From an uncultured Eubacteriales bacterium (GTDB taxonomy: Bacteria; Bacillota; Clostridia; Christensenellales; Aristaeellaceae): a stretch of 8,659 nucleotides of DNA. Below are positions 5,728-8,659 of this stretch, piece after piece; position 1 is the stretch's first letter, and each line of letters begins with the position of its first letter. Where the stretch lies: NCBI GenBank assembly GCA_900553295.1, contig USCR01000106.1, positions 1 to 8,659 of the forward strand, written 5' to 3'. Position numbers and translations under genes: made by a program. Under the pieces are notes generated by a model. The model saw nothing but the letters and a program-made list of their open reading frames with translations, did not search any database and was not told the origin of the DNA.

Positions 5728-6906
5728 GTGTCAGAAGAAGTCATTACACGTTTTGATCAGATGGACATCAGCACCGAGGTGCTCAAGGCCATCGAAAAAA
5801 TGGGCTTTACCGAGCCGTCCACCGTACAGGCCAAGACCATTCCGCTGATGATGAGCGGCGTGGACATCATGGCCATTGCCCCCACGGGCACGGGGAAAAC
5901 CTGCGCCTTCGGCATTCCCATGCTGGAATACATGGACCTGAAGGACAAGCGCATCCAGGAAGTGGTGCTCTGCCCCACCCGGGAGCTGGCCGTGCAGATT
6001 GGCGAGGAGCTGACCAAGCTGGCCGCCTTTATCCCCCAGGTGCGCATCGCTGTGCTCTATGGCGGGCAGCCCATTGTCAAGCAGCTCAACGCCCTCAAGC
6101 GCATGCCGCAGATTATCGTGGCCACCCCCGGGCGGCTGCTGGACCACATGAACCGGGGCAACGTGCGCCTGGACGCGGTGCACACCATGGTCCTGGACGA
6201 AGCCGACGAGATGCTGAACATGGGCTTTGTGAAGGACGTGAGCCGGATCATCGAATCCGTGCCCGCCCAGCGGCAGCTGGTGATGTTCTCCGCCACCATG
6301 AGCCAGGAGGTTATGACCATCGCCTGGCGCTTCCAGCATGATCCCGTGGAGATTGTGGTGGAGGCCACCAAGCAGGACCGCCCGCAGATTACCCAATACG
6401 TCATCGCCACCGAACGGGACAAGAAGATCGACCACCTGCTGTACCTGCTGGACGCGGACGTCTACCAGCGGGTGATGATCTTCTGCAACACCAAGTTCAT
6501 GACCGACAAGCTCACCAGCCGCCTGAAAAAGGAGGGCTACGCCGTGGACTGCCTCCATGGCGACATCCCCCAAAAACAGCGCGATGTGGTGATGCAGAAC
6601 TTCAAACGCGGCAAATTCCCCATTCTGGTGGCGACAGACGTCGCTGCGCGGGGCATTGACGTGGACGATGTGGAGGCGGTCATCAATTTTGACCTGCCCA
6701 ACGAGAACGAGTATTACCTCCACCGCATTGGCCGCACCGGCCGCGCCCACAAGCACGGGGTGAGCTTCTCCCTGGTGACCTTCCAGGAGAGCGTGCGCAT
6801 GGACGAGATCCTGAAATACCTGATTACCAAGCCTGTGCCCCTGCACTTCTCCGACATGGATGTGCTGGTGCAGGAAGATGGCACGCCCTTTTTTGAAAAC
6901 AGCTGA
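5728..6906 (+). CDS. DEAD-box ATP-dependent RNA helicase (minimal core)
   Basis: A 392-residue cytoplasmic RNA helicase that unwinds short RNA duplexes using ATP, with likely roles in ribosome assembly or mRNA turnover. The ordered motifs are all intact: Q-motif region (Phe9 to Gln34), APTGTGKT (51-58), PTREL (83-87), GG in YGGQP, TPGR (133-136), DEAD (157-160), SAT (188-190), IFCNT, ATDVAARGID (302-311) and HRIGRTGR (332-339). It ends soon after the second RecA-like domain and lacks the basic or RNA-binding tail found in CshA, DeaD or DbpA, so target choice must come from partners or the core. The start is GTG at 5728, with AGGAGGAGG (5713-5721) 6 nt before it. A strong terminator follows at 6922. 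Confidence 0.95.
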   Translation: MSEEVITRFDQMDISTEVLKAIEKMGFTEPSTVQAKTIPLMMSGVDIMAIAPTGTGKTCAFGIPMLEYMDLKDKRIQEVVLCPTRELAVQIGEELTKLAAFIPQVRIAVLYGGQPIVKQLNALKRMPQIIVATPGRLLDHMNRGNVRLDAVHTMVLDEADEMLNMGFVKDVSRIIESVPAQRQLVMFSATMSQEVMTIAWRFQHDPVEIVVEATKQDRPQITQYVIATERDKKIDHLLYLLDADVYQRVMIFCNTKFMTDKLTSRLKKEGYAVDCLHGDIPQKQRDVVMQNFKRGKFPILVATDVAARGIDVDDVEAVINFDLPNENEYYLHRIGRTGRAHKHGVSFSLVTFQESVRMDEILKYLITKPVPLHFSDMDVLVQEDGTPFFENS

Positions 6907-6917
6907 TGAGATGCATA

Positions 6918-6965
6918 GAAGCGGCCGCGGTTCCATGCTTTTATGGAGCCGCGGCCGTTTCGTTT
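6918..6965 (+). terminator. Intrinsic terminator of the helicase gene
   Basis: CGGCCGCGGTTCCAT (6922-6936) pairs with ATGGAGCCGCGGCCG (6943-6957). The stem is 15 bp with one G-T wobble, around a 6-nt loop. It can extend outward by four more pairs (6918-6921 with 6958-6961, including one wobble). TTTCGTTT follows. It lies 15 nt after the helicase stop codon. Confidence 0.85.
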
Positions 6966-6991
6966 GTTGGCAAAGTATTCTGCCTTATCAT

Positions 6992-7117
6992 TTTGCAAAT
7001 CATGCATTGTGCCCTTGCAAGCGTAGAGGATTTCGCCTCTGCGGAGGCGACCAAAGGGCTTTCCGGTCGCCCTTTGGAAACCTTCGGGCCCATACTTGTT
7101 GAAGTATTTGCAAATCA
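6992..7117. repeat. Structured intergenic element with overlapping hairpins
   Basis: Four inverted repeats share bases and so exclude one another in part: AGAGG/CCTCT (7025-7029, 7036-7040), CGCCTC/GAGGCG (7034-7039, 7044-7049), GGCGACC/GGTCGCC (7046-7052, 7065-7071) and CCAAAGGGC/GCCCTTTGG (7051-7059, 7069-7077). A separate hairpin is ATACTT/AAGTAT (7092-7097, 7102-7107). The block is flanked by 11-bp direct repeats TTTGCAAATCA (6992-7002 and 7107-7117). No gene fits either strand. It resembles the palindromic repeats scattered between genes in gut Clostridia. In the following 31 nt, AAGCCA (7117-7122) pairs with TGGCTT (7141-7146), but this is only a weak candidate terminator near the end of bsh. 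Confidence 0.5.
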
Positions 7118-7148
7118 AGCCACCGCTGGTTTTATCTTCCTGGCTTTT

Positions 7149-8138
7149 TCAGCCCTTGGGCGGGGCGTTGTGGGCAAACACCCGCGGCTCCTTGGCCAGG
7201 GGGAAGCACTTCAGGTCTTCGCTCTCCAGGTCCTCCCCGAACAGATACACCGCGCTGAGCTGGCAGTTTTCATAGGTCTTGTAATAGTACACGCCCCGGG
7301 CCGCGTCCACGCAGCAGGCATAGGTGGTCATGTCACACTTGCCTTCGGGGGTGATGACGCTGCCCCGCACCATGGCCACCGCCTCCAGGATGTGGAAGAA
7401 CTGCGTCACGTCGCTGACGGGTTCCCCGGTAAAGACGGCGTTGCCCTTCAGGAAAGCCGCGCGCACAAAGCGGGACATGGGCGACGCGTCCCCCGGCAGG
7501 CCCAGGGCGCCCATGCCCTGGCCGTAGGTTTGCAGCTCCAGGCCGGGAGCAAAGCGGTTTTCCGGGGGGCAGGGAGAAAGGTGCTGGTAATTGTTCAGGT
7601 TCATCCGCTGGAAGGGGAAGGGCGGGTTATTGGTCATAACCCCCACCGGGTCCTCGTAGAGCTTGAGCCCGTCGGCCATGGGCTCGGCCACCAGCGCGCC
7701 GGTGGCGTCGGCAATGTGCCAGTGCAGGGGCGCCAGGGGGTAGCCGGGGGCAAAGGGAATGGCCGTCAGCGCCAGCCGGGCCAGCAGCTCCCGGGCCTGG
7801 GCCAGGGTTTCGCACTGCCCCAGCACCAGGGGAATCAGCTCATAGGGGGCCACCATTTCCTTGCCGGGAACGTCCCGCACAAAATAGTGGGCATTGCCTG
7901 GGAAGTTCAGCCCGGCCATATACAGGCCCTTTTCATTGACGGCCTCGGCATACAGGGCGGTGTCCTCCGCCACCGTGGCCATGCCGATCAGGGCCAGGTG
8001 CCGCTTCATCTCCGGCAAGTGATGGAAGCGGAAGGGGTGGTTCCGTGGAGTAATAACCACCTGCTCCCCAAAGGAATATTCCAAATCCAGGTTACGCCCG
8101 AAGAGTGCGGGCTTTGTAAAGGCAATGCTGGTGCACAT
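7149..8138 (-). CDS. bsh: Bile salt hydrolase (choloylglycine hydrolase family)
   Basis: A 329-residue Ntn hydrolase that cleaves the amide bond of glycine- or taurine-conjugated bile salts (EC 3.5.1.24). The N-terminal nucleophile is Cys2 (MCTS), exposed when the initiator Met is removed. Other active-site residues by family alignment are Arg15 and Asp18 (FGRNLD), Asn78 in GLNFPGN (76-82), Asn170/Asn171 in MTNNPPF (168-174) and Arg223 in SRFVRAAF (222-229). GLNFPGN, LHWHIADATG and NLNNYQHLSPCPPENRF are typical of Gram-positive gut bile salt hydrolases; a penicillin V acylase activity is less likely. There is no signal peptide, as expected for a cytoplasmic enzyme. The ATG at 8138 is set by Cys2 and by AAAGGAGG 7 nt upstream; a start at 8159 would bury the nucleophile. 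The gene is transcribed alone. Confidence 0.93.
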   Translation of the reverse strand: MCTSIAFTKPALFGRNLDLEYSFGEQVVITPRNHPFRFHHLPEMKRHLALIGMATVAEDTALYAEAVNEKGLYMAGLNFPGNAHYFVRDVPGKEMVAPYELIPLVLGQCETLAQARELLARLALTAIPFAPGYPLAPLHWHIADATGALVAEPMADGLKLYEDPVGVMTNNPPFPFQRMNLNNYQHLSPCPPENRFAPGLELQTYGQGMGALGLPGDASPMSRFVRAAFLKGNAVFTGEPVSDVTQFFHILEAVAMVRGSVITPEGKCDMTTYACCVDAARGVYYYKTYENCQLSAVYLFGEDLESEDLKCFPLAKEPRVFAHNAPPKG

Positions 8139-8177
8139 GGTATATCCTCCTTTGCACATAAATTTTCTTTCACTGTA

Positions 8178-8186
8178 AGTATATCA
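8178..8186 (-). promoter_or_regulatory. Extended -10 promoter for bsh
   Basis: On the minus strand, TGATATACT (8186-8178) contains TATACT preceded by TG and one base, the extended -10 form that works with a poor -35. No good -35 hexamer is seen 16-18 bp upstream. The transcript would start near 8171, about 33 nt before the bsh ATG. Confidence 0.5.
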
Positions 8187-8263
8187 CATTTTCTCCAGGA
8201 AGAAACATGGCACGCCCCCGCTTTATTTTCTCAGGGGCTTCTCCCCGGGCCCGCGGCAGGGAT

Positions 8264-8292
8264 TTGCCGGGAAAACGCGAAAGAATTACCAT
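8264..8292 (+). promoter_or_regulatory. Possible promoter for the secreted-protein gene
   Basis: TTGCCG (8264-8269) and TACCAT (8287-8292) each match their consensus at 4 of 6 bases, with a 17-bp spacer. If used, the RNA would begin near 8299, exactly at the left arm of the GC-rich stem 8299-8331. No better plus-strand promoter is visible between 8160 and 8380. Confidence 0.3.
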
Positions 8293-8294
8293 TG

Positions 8295-8331
8295 GCCTCC
8301 GGGCGGGCGAGGCGTTTTTTCCCCTGCCCGG
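8295..8331 (+). promoter_or_regulatory. Alternative stems in the leader of the secreted-protein gene
   Basis: GCCTC (8295-8299) can pair with GAGGC (8309-8313), followed by G and six T (8315-8320), a small terminator-like hairpin. Alternatively CCGGGCGGG (8299-8307) pairs with CCTGCCCGG (8323-8331), with one G-T wobble, looping out the GAGGC arm and the T-tract. The two structures cannot coexist. This could be a leader attenuator or, if transcription begins near 8299, a 5'-end protective stem. High GC makes chance pairing possible. Confidence 0.3.
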
Positions 8332-8346
8332 ACGGCTGTTTCCCTA

Positions 8347-8358
8347 TGCAACGTTGCA
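8347..8358. promoter_or_regulatory. LacI-type operator palindrome upstream of the secreted-protein gene
   Basis: TGCAACGTTGCA is a perfect 12-bp palindrome with the central CG and AACGTT core favoured by LacI/GalR-family repressors. It lies 8 nt before the AAAGGAGG ribosome binding site and 22 nt before the ATG, a place where a repressor would block transcription. It is about 160 bp from the bsh promoter, so an effect on bsh is less likely. No LacI gene is in the window. Confidence 0.4.
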
Positions 8359-8380
8359 ATAAAAGAAAGGAGGCCCCGCC

Positions 8381-8659
8381 ATGAAGCTCCGCTGGTGCAT
8401 GCTGCTGGTGGGAATACTTTGCCTGGCCATGCTCCCGGCCCTGGCGGCGTCCCCTGACCTGGGCACCCTGCGCTATACCCCGCCCCAGGCCCCTACCGCT
8501 GAGCTCTCCGAAACCACCCAGCCCGGCAACCGCGTGATTCCCCTGGACCTGTGGATGGACGCCACCCCCAACATGGGCGGCATTAACCTGGTGGAGGACA
8601 CCCTGTACCCCACGGGGAGCAGCGCCAAGTATTACCAGGGCGGGTTTCATTACCTGTGG
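8381..8659 (+). CDS. Secreted protein of unknown function, N-terminal part
   Basis: The first 93 codons of a gene that runs off the window. The start is ATG at 8381, 7 nt after AAAGGAGG (8366-8373). Residues 1-24 form a Sec signal peptide: MKLRW, a hydrophobic core, then LPALAAS with a likely signal peptidase I site after ALA or LAA. The mature part opens with a Pro/Thr-rich linker, then RVIPLDLWMDATPNMGG (about 51-67). A hydrophobic strand ending in Asp followed by xTxxMxG resembles the start of a von Willebrand A-type domain with a MIDAS-like DxTxxM motif, although the canonical form is DxSxS. The later YYQGGFHYLW has no assignment. It is divergent from bsh and has its own leader elements. 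Without the rest I cannot name the family. Confidence 0.8.
   Translation, partial: MKLRWCMLLVGILCLAMLPALAASPDLGTLRYTPPQAPTAELSETTQPGNRVIPLDLWMDATPNMGGINLVEDTLYPTGSSAKYYQGGFHYLW

Noticed and set aside
5731..6936. Open frame of 401 codons on the minus strand opposite the helicase
   Set aside because: It mirrors the DEAD-box gene, is His/Val/Gly-rich without a domain, and runs through the terminator stem.
6714..7118. Minus-strand frame of 134 codons across the structured element
   Set aside because: Most of it is antisense to the helicase end and its terminator. The rest encodes the palindromic block, with no ribosome binding site.
6906..8384. Open frame of 492 codons on the plus strand opposite bsh
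   Set aside because: It crosses the helicase terminator, the structured element and all of bsh. Its composition is that of an antisense frame.
8231..8650. Minus-strand frame opposite the secreted-protein gene
   Set aside because: The plus strand has a perfect ribosome binding site and a textbook signal peptide. The minus frame is an antisense shadow.
1..8659. tRNA, rRNA, CRISPR, insertion sequence or phage genes
   Set aside because: I looked on both strands and saw no cloverleaf, no regularly spaced repeats, and no transposase or phage protein motif.

Overview
The window is about 8.7 kb of GC-rich bacterial chromosome. The strong AAGGAGG-type ribosome binding sites, the Bacillus-type short UxuA, a TSCPD small protein and a bile salt hydrolase of the clostridial type suggest a high-GC gut Firmicute (class Clostridia). 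I cannot name a genus. I see no tRNA, rRNA, CRISPR array, transposase or phage gene. No gap between genes exceeds 300 bases.

Layout, left to right. (1) Positions 1-140 are non-coding, with a GC-rich hairpin and a 23-nt repeat present twice. (2) azlC-azlD (minus, 1186-141) encode a two-subunit branched-chain amino acid exporter; they overlap by 4 nt. (3) A 188-bp divergent control region carries a good promoter in each direction and two palindromes. (4) uxuA-uxuB (plus, 1375-4089) encode mannonate dehydratase and fructuronate reductase, two consecutive steps of hexuronate breakdown. (5) A convergent region holds a perfect 15-bp stem that terminates the opposing minus-strand operon. (6) That operon (minus, 5276-4226) encodes an unrecognised beta-propeller-like protein and a two-helix DUF378 membrane protein. 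(7) A TSCPD small protein and a DEAD-box RNA helicase (plus, 5440-6906) are followed by a strong intrinsic terminator. (8) A 242-bp gap contains a compact block of overlapping, mutually exclusive hairpins between 11-bp direct repeats. (9) A bile salt hydrolase (minus, 8138-7149) is divergent from (10) the start of a secreted protein (plus, 8381 to the window end), whose leader holds a LacI-type palindrome and a GC-rich stem.

How the genes work together: uxuAB feed hexuronates from host or plant polysaccharides towards 2-keto-3-deoxygluconate, and bsh deconjugates host bile salts. Both fit life in an animal gut. The rest is housekeeping or unknown. I find no clear new defence or mobile system. 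The least explained parts are the propeller/DUF378 operon, the secreted protein beside bsh, and the structured intergenic elements.
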